Assembly: GCA_009599575.1 (NCBI GenBank)
Contig: VWND01000010.1
Coordinates: forward strand, 764,501-828,500
Direction of reading: 5' to 3'
Source: Blumeriella jaapii
Lineage: Eukaryota; Ascomycota; Leotiomycetes; Helotiales; Drepanopezizaceae
DNA length: 64,000 bases
Shown one piece after another: positions 12,396 to 23,596 of this stretch. The position numbers were made by a program, and so were the translations under genes. The notes below the pieces were generated by a model, which saw nothing but the letters and a program-made list of their open reading frames with translations, searched no databases and was not told the DNA's origin. Each line of letters starts with the position of its first letter. Position 1 is the stretch's first letter.

Positions 12396-12704
12396 TTAAT
12401 AGCGTTGATTGGTGCTTATATTACGGAAGCAGCCGTTGCAATTGCGAACAAATCTTTTACAATCCTCGGAAACTAATAGCCAATAATAATTTCTATTAAT
12501 AATCTCGTAAAGCTTGTTTTTGCCAGAATAGCCTGTTTTTATTAAATTATAGGCCATTTGTAAAAGCCAAATACGAATAGAAACGTTTAAATTCGGTGTA
12601 TCGGAAACGTAAAGTCGGTTTCGGAAATACAATTTGTTATTGCGTATAACGCATTTAAAAAGTTGTAACGTTTTAGATTTCGGAATACTTTTTGATTTAA
12701 GCAT
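12396..12704 (-). pseudogene. Gypsy-B integrase zinc-binding domain fragment
   Basis: A 102-codon open stretch ends in a sequence of the type YWLLVSEDCKRFVRNCNGC, which matches the second half of the HHCC zinc-binding domain at the start of Gypsy integrases (H-H-x-n-C-x-x-C). Upstream in the frame, GYSGKNKLYEIINRNYYW corresponds to the usual 'G-H-x-G-x-x-K-T' region, with the histidines altered. It is part of the decayed pol of the nested element. Confidence 0.65.
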
Positions 12705-13097
12705 TTTTTTTTTGATAGCGATTTATAGCTTGTTAATAAAATAATATTTATTTAAAAATCGTAAAAGCTTTTCGTCGTTTGCTTCGGGTTATTTTAACGA
12801 AGCCGGAAAAGCGATTAAAACTTCGGTTAGGTAGTGTTTTTTAAAAAAGGCTTGGTTTTGGAACTGAATTTTTTCGTTTGAAAAGTTTTAAGGAAAATTT
12901 TAAAAGCGTCGGGTTAAAAAGTCAGGTTTGTTATTTTGTTTTCCAGGTTTGAATATAATTATAAAATTAAAACCAGTTAAAAATTCGCTTTAGCGTATTT
13001 AACGTTTGTTAAATTGCTTAGTCGTTATGAAATATTTTAAATTTCGATGGTTTGTAAGTATTCGAATTAAATAGGCAGCTTTTTGTAATTCGGCTCG

Positions 13098-13301
13098 CTA
13101 ATTTTCGAAGCAACGTATAATAGCGAAAAGTTTTTTATTATAGATTTCGTAATTGCATTCGGCAGAATCGAATTTCTTCGATATAAAAGCGATTGGATAA
13201 AGTATTTTTGCATCGTTTTTCTGAAAGAAAATCTTCGAAAAAACGTAATTAAAAGCGTTAGTTTTAACAAATATTTTTTTATTAGAATTAAAATGGAACA
13301 A
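13098..13301 (-). pseudogene. Gypsy-B RNase H-like region of pol
   Basis: The frame contains FDSAECNYEIYNKKLFAI, matching the conserved 'A-E-x-N-Y-x-I-x-D-K-E-L-L-A-I' segment of the RNase H-like domain that follows reverse transcriptase in Gypsy elements. It lies in the correct order between the RT and integrase pieces on the minus strand. It is one short surviving open window in a frame otherwise full of stops. Confidence 0.65.
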
Positions 13302-13580
13302 CGTAAATGCAGTCGTAAAGGCCGATTTGAAAAATTCGAAAACTTTTATATAATCGTTGTTAAAGTTTTATTTAATATCTTTTTTTGTTAAATTTATTAA
13401 AAATGTAACGATTTTAAAAAAACTTTTAATAAATCGTCGATAAAAAATTCGCAAAACCTAAAAACGCTTATACGTTTTTAACGTTGGAAAGGAAATTCCA
13501 GCCCGTAATCGCTTCGAGCTTTTTAAAGTTTATTTTGATTTTAATAATAAAAATAATTATTTTAAAATAAACGATTTTTT

Positions 13581-14328
13581 TTAAATTTCGAACTCGTATT
13601 TTTTTATATTTAATTGCAGGCCTGCGTCAAAAAAAGCTTGAAAAACAAGATTAACGTGTTTTTTTTGTGTTTTTGAAAGTCGTTTGAATAAATTAAAATA
13701 TCGTTTATATAAGCTGTGTAAAAGATATTTAAATAGGGTCGTAGAATATCGTTTATGCGGGATTAAAACGTGGCGGAGGCGTTGCATAATCCGAAAGGTA
13801 TAATTAAAAACTCGAACAGGCCATATTTCGTGTTAAATGCAATAAGCTATTTATGGCTTTTTTTTATTCGAATTTTATTAAAAGCAGCGAAAACGTCGAG
13901 TTTAGTATAATATTTGGCTTTGCTTAGTCGTAAAAGCGTTTTTTAAACTAATAATAAAAGGTATCGGTTTTTAATTGTAATAGCGTTAAAAGCTCTGTAA
14001 TCGACGCAAAATCGTAATCCTTTTTTTGGTTTTTTCGCGAATAGAACTAAAAAGGCTGCGAGGAAGAAGCTCGCTCGGATCTAGCTAGCTTTTTCGAGGT
14101 TTTTTTTTTAAAAAATTTGCGTAAAATTTAAAGTTCGTCGATTGATATATTATATAAAAAGCCGTATGGAAATACTGTTTTAGATCGAAGTTTTATCGTA
14201 TAATTAACGCTTTTTTTATAAAATGCAAGTTTATTAGCTTCGATAGAATCAAAAGCGGCTAAATAATAATAGTAGTAAAAAAAAAGTTTTATTCGAAAGT
14301 CGATTAGCGGTTTAGTTTGGAAAGTCAA
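13581..14328 (-). pseudogene. Gypsy-B reverse transcriptase fragments
   Basis: Two short open windows (13581-13787 and 14128-14328) carry pieces of a Gypsy RT. The first contains FDAGLQLNIKKYEFEI, which matches the conserved 'L-x-x-A-G-L-x-L-x-x-x-K-C-x-F' that follows the catalytic YxDD motif. The catalytic motif itself is not cleanly readable. Frames are closed by stops between the windows. Confidence 0.6.
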
Positions 14329-15166
14329 ACGGATATTTTTTAATAAAATTCCAGCGAAGTAAAGTTCGGCTGAAAGTTGTTATCGTACAATTTGAAAAAG
14401 CTTATTTTTTTGCAATTAATCGATTTCAAATAATATAATAAAAAGAGATTCGTCGGTTAAAACGCTTAGTTTGTGTAATTGTTAATTGATTTCGTACAAA
14501 AAGGCAGAGAATACTTCGACTTTTGATTAAAAAGCCAAAATAGTAAATACAACTGCTTTTGTACGACGAGGTAAAGCTGATAGAACGACAGTTTTGTAAA
14601 AATAGCGTTTTTAAACTAGGCCTGAAACGGCCAATTAATAAATGCGTTAAAATAAGCAATTCGTACGGCAAAAATTTAAATTAAAACAAAAGGTGTTCGT
14701 GGTTCAGTTAATATAAAAGTTGTGTATTTAAAGCCAGAGCTTTTTTAAAATAAAGTCGTATTTTCCTAATGTTGTAATAAAAGCTGTAATTAATTCGGTG
14801 TGGCCGGCGGTATTAATTTGAAAAAAAACTTAATAAATAATATCGCTGTAGATAAAAAAGCGTCCGTTAACCACGGTAAGTTTACGTAGGTTGATAAGTA
14901 AAACAAAAGTTAATTCGTAGTGTTATACGAAAAAATGGTTAATGAAATTATCGGTAGCTCCGGAATCGTTAAAAAGTAGGTTTTGATATATGTACCATTA
15001 GTAGTTATAATATAAAGCAATATTAAATATGGTTCCGGAACGCCGTCCAAAACAAATAATTTCAATTCATTTTTTAAAGGTTTTTAATAGTAATAATTAT
15101 TAGAAACAGTTAGTTTCCCGACTTTTTTGCCTCGGCTTTAGCCTTTTTGACCCAAAGGAAATCGGG

Positions 15167-15208
15167 GCAATTAGCAGCGCGGTGTTTATCGTTAGCACAT
15201 CATAAGCA
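15167..15208 (-). pseudogene. Gypsy-B gag CCHC zinc knuckle
   Basis: On the minus strand the sequence reads C-L-*-C-A-N-D-K-H-R-A-A-N-C, i.e. C-x2-C-x4-H-x4-C with one stop where a tryptophan would fit (TGG to TGA or TAG is a normal RIP outcome). This is the nucleic-acid-binding knuckle at the end of Gag and fixes the orientation and 5' position of gag within Gypsy-B. Confidence 0.65.
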
Positions 15209-16575
15209 AAGATTATTAGTAAAAAGGTAGGTTCGGCGCGTTAACTTTTCGGCATTATTTATTAGGCGTTTGTTTTTGGCTATATCGGCTGCGGTTTATA
15301 TAATTGCTTTGGTTTGAATAGCGCTAAGATTTATAAGATCGTTTTAAATAGTAGTCGTAGTAGCAGTTTTAAATATAAAAGCAAAAAAAATAATTCCCGT
15401 ATTGCGGCCTTCGGTTTTGTAATAATTAGAATTTAATTATCGAAGAACGGTATCGGTTTCGCGTATTTAGGCGCAAAAACCAATAAGGTCGGTTTTTAAA
15501 TCGGAAAAATTAATATAAAACAAGCGGATAACTATATTAAAATAAAAAGTTTCGCGCAGAATAACGATAGCGGCTTCGTTATTAAATTTAATATAACTTT
15601 TAATTTCCAGCCAAGTGAAAAGAAAAATGGACAGAAGTTGATTGCTTTGCTTAAAGGATAAAATTCTTTTAAATGCATCTGCTTATTGATTAAAAATACC
15701 GAACGATTATTAAAAGACTTAAATTATTTTTGCAATAATTAAATAGGAAAAAGTGCCGTCCGTACGTAAACTTTTTTGTAAAGCGCTTTTGGCTGTATCG
15801 GAAAAACGGAAAAAAAAATAACTTATGCGATTTTGTTCGGTCGCATACCAATTCTGATTAAAACGAAGCTTTAGGATTATATTTTAAAAAAAAATGGTAA
15901 AGTGCTTCGTAACGTTGCCGGTGCTATCCGAATTTGTAAACTTATCGGGGTCGAAAAAAGCAAATGTTTTTTTTTTTGCGTTTAAAATGTTCGGTATATT
16001 TTGACTGGTAAAAGCTTGTTTTCGGAGATTGGCAAAATCGGCTTCGCGGTTTTAAATCATTTTCTTTTGAAAAGCTTTTTTTTTTTAGTATTATATCGTT
16101 TGAATATTTAGCTTTTAAGCGAAATTATTCAGTTTGGCTTTGAATAATACTATTATATCGTTCTGTTTTACCGCGTAGGCGAAAATATCGAAGATTTTTT
16201 AAAAGCAAGCTTTCGTATTGGCGATCAGAACGGCGACGATTTGGTCGGGGTATTTAAGGTGCTCTAAAATAGAGCAATTGGAAGGTTCCGACAACTTGGG
16301 AAGTTCCGATATTTCGGTATTAGTGCCCGTTAAAAAAGGAGCGTGAAATGTGTTTTGTTCCGGGATGTAGGCAGAAGCAGAACAGGGTTTTTTAAATATA
16401 AGTTTTGTGTTAAAAAAGATTGTCGTTTCGTAGTTTCGTGTAAAAGGTCGTAAGGGTCGTAAAGTTGTGTCGCGATAAGGTTGATTTTTTGTATGCGCAA
16501 AAGCAGAACAGAATTGGCAGGCCTTTTTAGCTCGAGGGCTGAAATAGGGGTGTCAGGGGTGTTTAGTAGTTAATA

Positions 16576-16747
16576 TGTAAAGGGGCGAACGAGCAGAAGG
16601 TTCGTAGATGATTTGCATTAACTACGAGGTTCTAAATTAGAGGTGTCGCGAAGTCTAAGATACAGTGTGTACGGGCTCCGATGTCACGTGACAACAACGT
16701 GACCTTCGGACCACGTGACCAACGAACTGACGTCTCATCCCCTTACA
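16576..16747 (-). repeat. Gypsy-B 5' LTR (right copy, better preserved)
   Basis: 172 bp, starting TGTAAAGG and ending CCCCTTACA. It keeps the inverted LTR ends (TGTAA..TTACA) and three close copies of ACGTGAC, the first within the palindrome TCACGTGA. Its few differences from the left LTR that are mutations here are G-to-A. On the minus strand this is the 5' LTR, so the ACGTGAC cluster lies in the promoter-bearing LTR. Confidence 0.85.
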
Positions 16748-17036
16748 TTAATCAAACTTTAATCGGTTTAGTAAATGTTACGTATATAATTTATTTCGAC
16801 GATATTTTAATATTTTCCGAAAATTTCGACGATTATATAAACGCGGTAAAAAAGATTTTCGAAAGACTTCGTATTAACAAACTTTACGGAAATCTGAAAA
16901 AATATATTTTCGATACGAATACGGTTAAGTTTTTAGGCTTCGTCGTTATTTTTACGGGAATTGAAATAGACTCAAGGAAAATAAATAGTATTCGGAAATG
17001 GCCTTTTTCTACTACGTAGCGAAATATTTAAGTGTT

Positions 17037-19250
17037 TTTGGGTTTTATCAATTTTTATAAACGTTTTATTAAAAACTACGCTAAGCTTTGCCGATTTATT
17101 ACAGATTTTCTAAAAAAGATGCAACGAAGAAAAATGTCGGGCCCTTTTCGTTTTTTATTCGAAGCGAAGCTCGCTTTTTTATTTTTAAAAAAAAAGTTTT
17201 GCTAAGCACCGATTTTACGCTATTTCGATTTTCGATTAAAAATTCAAATCGAAATAAACGCTTCGAAGTTCGTTATAAGCGGAATATTATTTTAATTATT
17301 CGGCGAAAATGCGAAGGCACGTTAGCATTCTATCGTATATTATTCGAAAAAGCTTTTTTTTATAAAACAAAAATACGAGGTTTACGACGCTAAGCTAATA
17401 ATTATAATTTACGTTTTTAAATAGTAGAGCTAATATTTACGTAGCGCTTCCGACGTTATTATTATACGTACAAATTATTATAATTTGAAATACTTTCTTA
17501 CGAAAAAACGTTTAAACGGACGCTAAGCGAAATGGGCCGACGAATTAGCTGAATACGATTTTGCAATCGAATATAAAACAAAAGTTTTTAACTCGGCGAA
17601 TAGTTTTTTTCGCCGGCCAAATTTAAAAAAAAATTAAAAAAAAAATAACGAGCAATTACCTACGCTGCATCGTAAGCTAAAATTAGCTTATTTAAAAAAT
17701 TTTAAAATGTTTTTCGCAATAAAAACACGTTTAAAATCGGAATATAAACTATTTCGCGCCGATAAATATTCGGAACTTTTATTAACGGAATCAGAAAATA
17801 AAAAGCAAGCGGAAAAAAGCCAAATAAAAAAGCTTTTTCGCCGGACTGTTTTTTGCTAGTATTACTAATTGCAAACAATATATACTACGAAGCGTAGCCG
17901 CTGTATTATTATAATCCGAAACGGCTAATAACGAGCTAGCAAAACCGATTTATAAGATTATTTTTAAATTGCAAAAATCTGATTTTTTTGTATTACAAAA
18001 AACGTACGAGTCGGCTTCGCAAAATAATCGAGCCGGATCCGAAAAATATTGGCGTATAGGCCAAAATAAATTATTACGTTATAAAAAACGTACGTATATT
18101 TCGAATAAAAGCGCTATTAAAAGCGAAATATTAAAAATTAATTACGACGATCCGACCGCCGGCCACTAGAGCTTTCGGCGAACGCTAAAACTGGTCGAAA
18201 AAAAATATTTCTGGCCTGGTTTACGAGGCGACGTAAAGCGTTACGTTAATACGTATAAAAAATGCTAAAAAAGCAAGCTTAGAAAACACCGACCTTATGG
18301 CGAATTAGCTTCCTTTTCGATTTTTACGAAACCTTAAAAAAAAATAATCATAAACTTTATTACGAATCTACCTTTTAATAAAAAACGAGGTTGTATTTAC
18401 GATTTTATATTCGTTATAATAAACCGATATACGAAACTGTCGAAATATATACCGATACAAAAAACGATTTCAGTCCCAGATTTGGCTAAGATATTTATAC
18501 AGCACGTTTACAAAGATTTTAGCTGCTTTAAAAGAATTATTATAAACAAAAAATCAGTTTTTATTAATAAATTTTGGTTTTCAGTAATATTTCACTTATA
18601 AATACGACGTCGATTAAGCATCGCTTTTTATTTTTAGACCGATGGCCAAACGGAACGTTAAAATCAAGTTTTAGAATTTTATTTTCGCACGTATTGCGAT
18701 TATCGATAAAACGATTGGGCTACGAAGCTTGTTTTAGCCGAATTTACGTATAACAACTCGATATACGCTTTTACGGGTTTTACTTCCTTTCGCATGCTAT
18801 ACGGCTTTTATTCAAAACTTAGCAGCAACGTCGAAAGCGACGTCGTAAAAAAAAAAGTATCGTCAGCGGAAAAGCGAATTAAAATATTGCAAAAAAAAAA
18901 AAAAATATTTAATAAAAAGCTAAAAAAAGCCAACGCGAATTACAAAAGGTTTTATAACGCTAAACACAAAAAGATTAGATTTTAAATAGGCGATAAAGTA
19001 TTATTATCGATTAAAAACCTCCGATAGCTGCGATTTTTTAAAAAGCTTTTAAATAAATATCTAGAATCTTTTAAAATTAAACGAGTTATACACGAGCACG
19101 GCCAAGCTTATTAATTCGAGCTTTCTTTTTAATATCGTATTTACGATATTTTTCACGTTTTTTTATTAAAACTTTGGCAAGGTCGGAACGACACCGAGCC
19201 GAAAAATAATATAATAAAATTTTAAAAATCAAAAAAATACGAAATTAAAT
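17037..19250 (+). pseudogene. Gypsy-A copy 3 RNase H and integrase region
   Basis: Continues the RT interrupted at 10750. It includes the RNase H-like region (open window 17088-17393) and the integrase zinc-binding domain: the open window 17969-18169 ends in NYDDPTAGH, and the next frame carries KYFWPGLRGDVKRYVNT. The integrase core follows, with a further open window at 18794-18985 (KRIKILQKKKKIFNKKLKK). It is colinear with 1-2200. Stops replace W and Q codons throughout. Confidence 0.75.
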
Positions 19251-19549
19251 TAATATAAATTTACAAAAATACAAAAAAAAGCCGATATTATTTGGTGCGA
19301 TGAAAGGGCTATTTATTAAACGAAAACTCCTGGGAGCCAAAAAACCACCTTACGAACGCAAAAAAGATTGTAAAAAAATATTTGAAAAATACGATAAATG
19401 ATAGCAACGGAGCAGTAACGAATGCGCGTCGTAAAGGCAAGGAAAAGAAAATAAAAACATTTAAAAAACCTTAAAACCGCCGTTAAGCTAATTTATTTTT
19501 ATCGTTATTTCTTTTCTTATCGTTATCGCTATCTTTTTTAGATTTAGAA

Positions 19550-20632
19550 GCAGCGGCAGGCTAAAAAAAATTAATATTAAACGAATTCGTAAAGTATTCG
19601 ACTTATTCCAATTAAAGCTTTTACGATAATCGTAATCGAATGCTAAATTGCAGCTACGATATTTTCGTAGAAATCCAGAATTTGATTTAACTGATCAGAA
19701 TGGGTCCGAGCGACGTTTTCGAAACGTCGGAGGATACGTTTTATACTAGCGTCGTTAAAAGGAGGGGCCGGCGCAGCTAAGGCTTCTAAAACAGCAGCAA
19801 CCGCCAAACCGGCAAAAACGGGCGCAGCAGCAGCAGCAGCAGCAGCCTGAACCGCGGCGCGATTCGCACGACCTCCGACTATTATAAAAGCCGAAGCGTT
19901 ATCCTTTTTTAAACGATTTATATAAACGTCGTAAATAATAAAATCGATAAAGATTTTAGCAAAAGCTTTGGCCTCGGCAGTAAAAAAAAAAAAGGCGGCA
20001 GCGGCGGTAGCAGCATCGAAACGATTTATAAAATCGTTAAGATCCGCGAGAAAAGTTTGCGCTTTAATAGCGCGTACGGCAGAAACCTATAGCTAATTAA
20101 AAGCGAATTCGAATAAAAGTTTAGAAGATTCACAGGAAAGCATTAAATATGCGAAGCTTTGCAGCGGTTGCATTTTACGCTGAAAAGCTCGAAAACGCAA
20201 AAAAGCAAAAAGTCCGCTGTAATGCTTTTGCGTAAGATTAGGCGGGCGTACCGAAAGCAAATAAAAGTCAAAAGCATTTTGAAAGTTCGCGGCGAACGCG
20301 GCGAAAAGCAATTGATTAGAATAAAAAAAAACTGACGAGAAAATAAAAATAAAAAAAAAAAAAAAAAAAAGTTAAACAGAAAAAATAGCGGCCATTTTAA
20401 AAAAAAAAAAGCTTTTTTTAAACGAAAATGCGAGCGCTACCGAAAACAAAAAAAACAAAACAGCAAAACAGCCATAATTCACGACTAAAAGCGAACGAAA
20501 TAATTATAATTTACGACCGAAAACGAAAAAAACCGCACGTTATTTCGAAAGCGTAACGTACGCTATACACGGAAGCATACGTACAAAAAAATCAGTCGCT
20601 TTTGGGAACCAAAGGCCTAAAAAAAAGGGTAA
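19550..20632 (+). repeat. Extra 3' region of Gypsy-A, between integrase and 3' LTR (third of three copies)
   Basis: About 1.1 kb present in all three Gypsy-A copies (also about 2560-3598 and 4275-5313). Before decay it probably encoded a basic protein. The best surviving window is in copy 1 (3118-3444, 108 codons), with LQRLHFTLKSSKTQKGKKSA and then a lysine-rich tail. An A/Q-rich stretch precedes it (GCAGCAGC runs near 19827). I do not recognise the product; it is not gag, which lies 5' in copy 3. Antisense open windows here (for example 20093-20311) are probably by-products of AT bias. Confidence 0.55.
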
Positions 20633-21045
20633 TATCAGAAACTAATATCACGTATATAAATCAGATAATCCGCCAAAACCTTCTGCTTTTTATTAATCCT
20701 CGAATAATACTTTCTACGGATAAGCCGTAAAAGCCGGATAATATTATAAAAGCTGGAAATAACATTTAAATAAAACATTTTATAGAAATAATTGCTAAGA
20801 AATCAGTTATTAAAATTATATTAAGAAAAATAAAAAAAGATCGGAATAAGGGCTGAAAAAGCATATTAAATAAGGCTCGCCTGGTTTTCTGGGAAATACT
20901 TTTTTCGAGGGCTCCACCCCTTCTTTTGTATTTATACACGCCTTCTACTAAAGATGTAAAAGGTAGAAATCAGTCTGACTATCAACCCAATCTTATTTGA
21001 GCTCTATTGTCTGAACTAATGTTTCCCTGCCTTTCAATCCTTACA
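20633..21045 (+). repeat. 3' LTR of Gypsy-A copy 3
   Basis: Pairs with 7673-8083. It is preceded by a purine tract ending AGGG and ends CCTTACA at 21045, followed by the target-site duplication AATTT (21046-21050). The starting TG is mutated to TA. Confidence 0.85.
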
Positions 21046-23425
21046 AATTTATCGAGAGTTTTAATAGGTCTGAAGCGAGCCGAACGCTTATTCGTTTTTT
21101 TAATAAATCGGCCAAATTCGCAAAATTGATATATACGTGTTTTACCTGTTTTGGTTTTTTTGAATTTTATATTAATAATATTGTTTTAAGTGTTTCGAAC
21201 TGTTTATAGCCCAAAGTAACAAAAACGTTTGTGCCAAAGTTCGATATTAATTAAAGCTTTTTTAATAGCAGCAGGTAAAGCGTGTATTACGACGTAAATT
21301 AAATTATTAATTAAAAGCTTTTTTATATAATAAACAATTTTTTATTAACAGCGCAGATTTTATTATCGTTGATTATATAAAAAATGTTCGATTTCAGATA
21401 GCTTTTAAGTTTACTGAGCTTAAAGCCTGAAAAGAGCGAAACAGGGCAAAAAGGCATATAAACCGTATTATATAATTTCAGCATTCGTACGGAACCATTT
21501 GTTTTAAGCGTACGAATAATGCAGATGCCTAGATCTAGGGGTTTGATTGGCCCATTTGCAGTAGCTATTGGGGGTAAATCGTTTCTGGGCTTGTAAAAAG
21601 TAAATTTAGAAAAATCGTTGCAAATATAATTTGTAGCTTTTGTATTATAAAGCCAGCGATTTTTCTTTTTAAATATAAAAAAAAGATTGTTTTCAGAAGC
21701 AATAACGTCAGAAGGCAATTTAGTAAAAACTATTAGTTCACCGAACACTTTTTTTTTATCGTCGTTAAAAGACTTTTTTTTTGACGTTTTTTTAAAAGCA
21801 GTATACTTTTTTCCTGTACGTTTTTCCTAGGTTTTTCGCTTTTTTTTGTTGATTTTAAAGCAATCGTTATGTTTATGCCAAGATTTTTTTATTTGCAGTA
21901 TTTGCATGCAGTGGCGTAAAATGGCTTAGAATTGTCTTTTTTTGCTTTGTTATTATTATTGTTTTTTTTATTGGCGTTGGCGTTGTTATTTTGGTTGTTT
22001 TTTCCGCTTTTACTTTTATTAATAGCAGAATTAGATTTGTTATTATACAAGGCTTGATCGCTGTTAATCTTAGTAGATTCGCTCGTACGAGTTTTATTTG
22101 TAATATTTTTAATTAGATTTTTAAAAATAATTTTAGATTTTAATTTAAAAGTTCGAAATAAAAATCGTTAGCGTTCGGCTTATATAACGTATTTTTTTGA
22201 ATATGCGGCAATAAATATAACTGGGTTCTATTGCATAAATGGAGCGATATTTAAAGCTTCCAGCTTCGTAACAGAAAGTCGGAAGGCCTAAATAAACTTT
22301 TCGAATAAAAAATAATCGTCGTAATTAATTATAACGTAGTTCTGAATTGCGTTGTATTTCAGAATTATTCTAAAGCTTTTATATTATTGTTATAGGGATT
22401 TTTATATATTAAAAGCAGTTTTCTTTTTAATAATATGTTTTTTTAGGCCAGGCTTGCAGTTCGCAAATATTACAAATTTTATTTGAAAATCACCGGAATT
22501 CCAGTTCTGCTATATTTTAAGTGCAGCAGCGGAATGGTTTTTATTTTATTCGTTTATTTCAGCCGGAATATATAACCTCGATTTTGGATTTAAGAATTTG
22601 GCTAGATGATTTGTGTTTGCGATAAATATAATTTTGTTTTTTTATAATTAATAATTATCAGCGCTTTTTAGCTTTGTAGTTTTAAAAAGATTTATAAAAA
22701 TTGTAGCTATTTTGCGCGGACGCGCAGGTTCGAAGGGTTTTGGTAAGAAAAAAGGTGATTTTTCAAATGAAAAGGGGTTTTCGGAAAAGTTTTTTTTTAA
22801 GGTTTTAATCGTGATTTAGCTTAAGGTTTTATAATTTTTAAAAAAAAAAGAATTCGGTGTTTATAATCTTCGAATATTTAAATAATCAACGTCGATTTCC
22901 GAAAATATAAAAGATCTGCTATATAAGTTTTCTTTTTTTTTTTAAATGCGATCGAAAAAATTAAAAGCGTTTTTTAATAGAATAAAAAAAAATTGTTTTT
23001 TTTCGTTAATATCGGAGTCTTCTGCTGGTGTGTTTATGTTTGGCTTTGTTCGTACCGAACTATCCAGTTAAGATCGCAGATCGGAAAATGAAAAAGGAAA
23101 TAACTTAAGGAAGATTACAGCAGCAGAAGTAGATAAAGGTCCGGCAGGATTGGTCTTTGCTATTTTTATCTGACTTTTTTGCTATCGTCCTTTTAAATAA
23201 AATTAAAGCAGTATTCGCCTTGATTACAGCTTTTTTAGAGGATGGAGCTTTTTTATTAGCTGCAATTTCAGCAGCAGATCGCTTTTTAGCGTTGCCTGCC
23301 ACTTTTAACGGTTTCCGACGTGATTGTTCGCGCCGAAGGAGTTCGAGTATTCTTTACGCGTATGCGCTGAAGTCGGAATATCGAGGATAAATATAACAAA
23401 CTTATTGCCGGAGCTTATAACTTAT
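21046..23425 (-). mobile_element. Ty1/Copia element, upstream segment (gag, protease, start of integrase)
   Basis: Minus-strand continuation of the Copia piece at 5727-7672. From the right: gag start (about 23302, an open window with K- and A-rich sequence), gag, a CCHC-like zinc knuckle broken by a frameshift (about 21850-21910), protease, and the GAG-pre-integrase/integrase start up to the Gypsy-A junction. The line LDKLHVDII runs through the junction once the AATTT duplication is removed. AT-rich and full of stops, except the first about 300 bp of gag, which is less damaged. Confidence 0.75.
21323..21748 (-). pseudogene. Copia protease / GAG-pre-integrase fragment
   Basis: A 141-codon open window. 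WLYNTKATNYICNDFSKF matches the aspartic protease of Copia elements, normally W-[IL]-x-D-[ST]-G-A-[ST]-x-H-[IM]; here the catalytic D-T/S-G is read as N-T-K, and the histidine is a tyrosine. These are exactly G-to-A and C-to-T substitutions, so the protease is dead. Downstream, VRMLKLYNTVYMPFCPVSLF fits the 'L-x-[DN]-V-x-x-x-P-x-x-x-x-N-L' stretch. The window sits between gag and integrase, as expected. Confidence 0.7.
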
Positions 23426-23596
23426 TGCTAGTATCTGACTAGTAAGCAGAAGGAGCAATAAATGCACACGAAAGGGTTGGTTGACTTGTAGTAGTATTCA
23501 GGTATAATGTGCGCCCTTATGGGGCGTGCACGGTACTCGGGAACTAGTTGTCTTGGCAACCAGTCATATGAGCAACACGTGACACTTAATCTAGCA
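23426..23596 (-). repeat. Candidate Copia 5' LTR (171 bp), little mutated
   Basis: Immediately upstream (on the minus strand) of the Copia gag. Its ends form the inverted pair TGCTAG (23426-23431) and CTAGCA (23591-23596). Next to it, inside the element, the minus strand reads ATAAGTTATAAGCTCCGG, compatible with an initiator-tRNA-type primer site. Unlike the interior, its base composition is normal. The partner 3' LTR is not in the window, so this call rests on position and ends only. Confidence 0.4.

Larger units (their letters stand above)
10751..16747 (-). mobile_element. Gypsy-B, second Ty3/Gypsy element nested inside Gypsy-A (5,997 bp)
   Basis: Bounded by 172-bp LTRs (10751-10922 and 16576-16747) and a perfect target-site duplication TTAAT (10746-10750 and 16748-16752). 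Coding order on the minus strand, from the right: 5' LTR, gag with a CCHC zinc knuckle (15167-15208), RT (about 14330-13580), RNase H-like region (13301-13098), integrase zinc-binding domain (12704-12396), integrase core, and a chromodomain-linker-like tail with a VFHTNLLKPA motif (about 11500-11530). Stops and frameshifts are frequent, and the element is AT-rich. It is the youngest of the three nested insertions. Confidence 0.88.
7673..21045 (+). mobile_element. Gypsy-A copy 3, full-length Ty3/Gypsy element interrupted by Gypsy-B
   Basis: It is bounded by LTRs 7673-8083 and 20633-21045 and by a perfect 5-bp target-site duplication AATTT (7668-7672 and 21046-21050). Without the nested element it is about 7.37 kb. 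Order on the plus strand: LTR, gag (about 9047-9436), protease region (about 9790-9960), RT fingers and palm up to 10750, [Gypsy-B insertion], RT catalytic YFDD motif (about 16790-16802) onward, RNase H (about 17088-17393), integrase zinc-binding and core (about 18145-19000), a tail, an extra 3' region (about 19550-20600), purine tract, LTR. Stops are frequent and C-to-T/G-to-A transitions dominate. It inserted into the Copia element. Confidence 0.88.
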
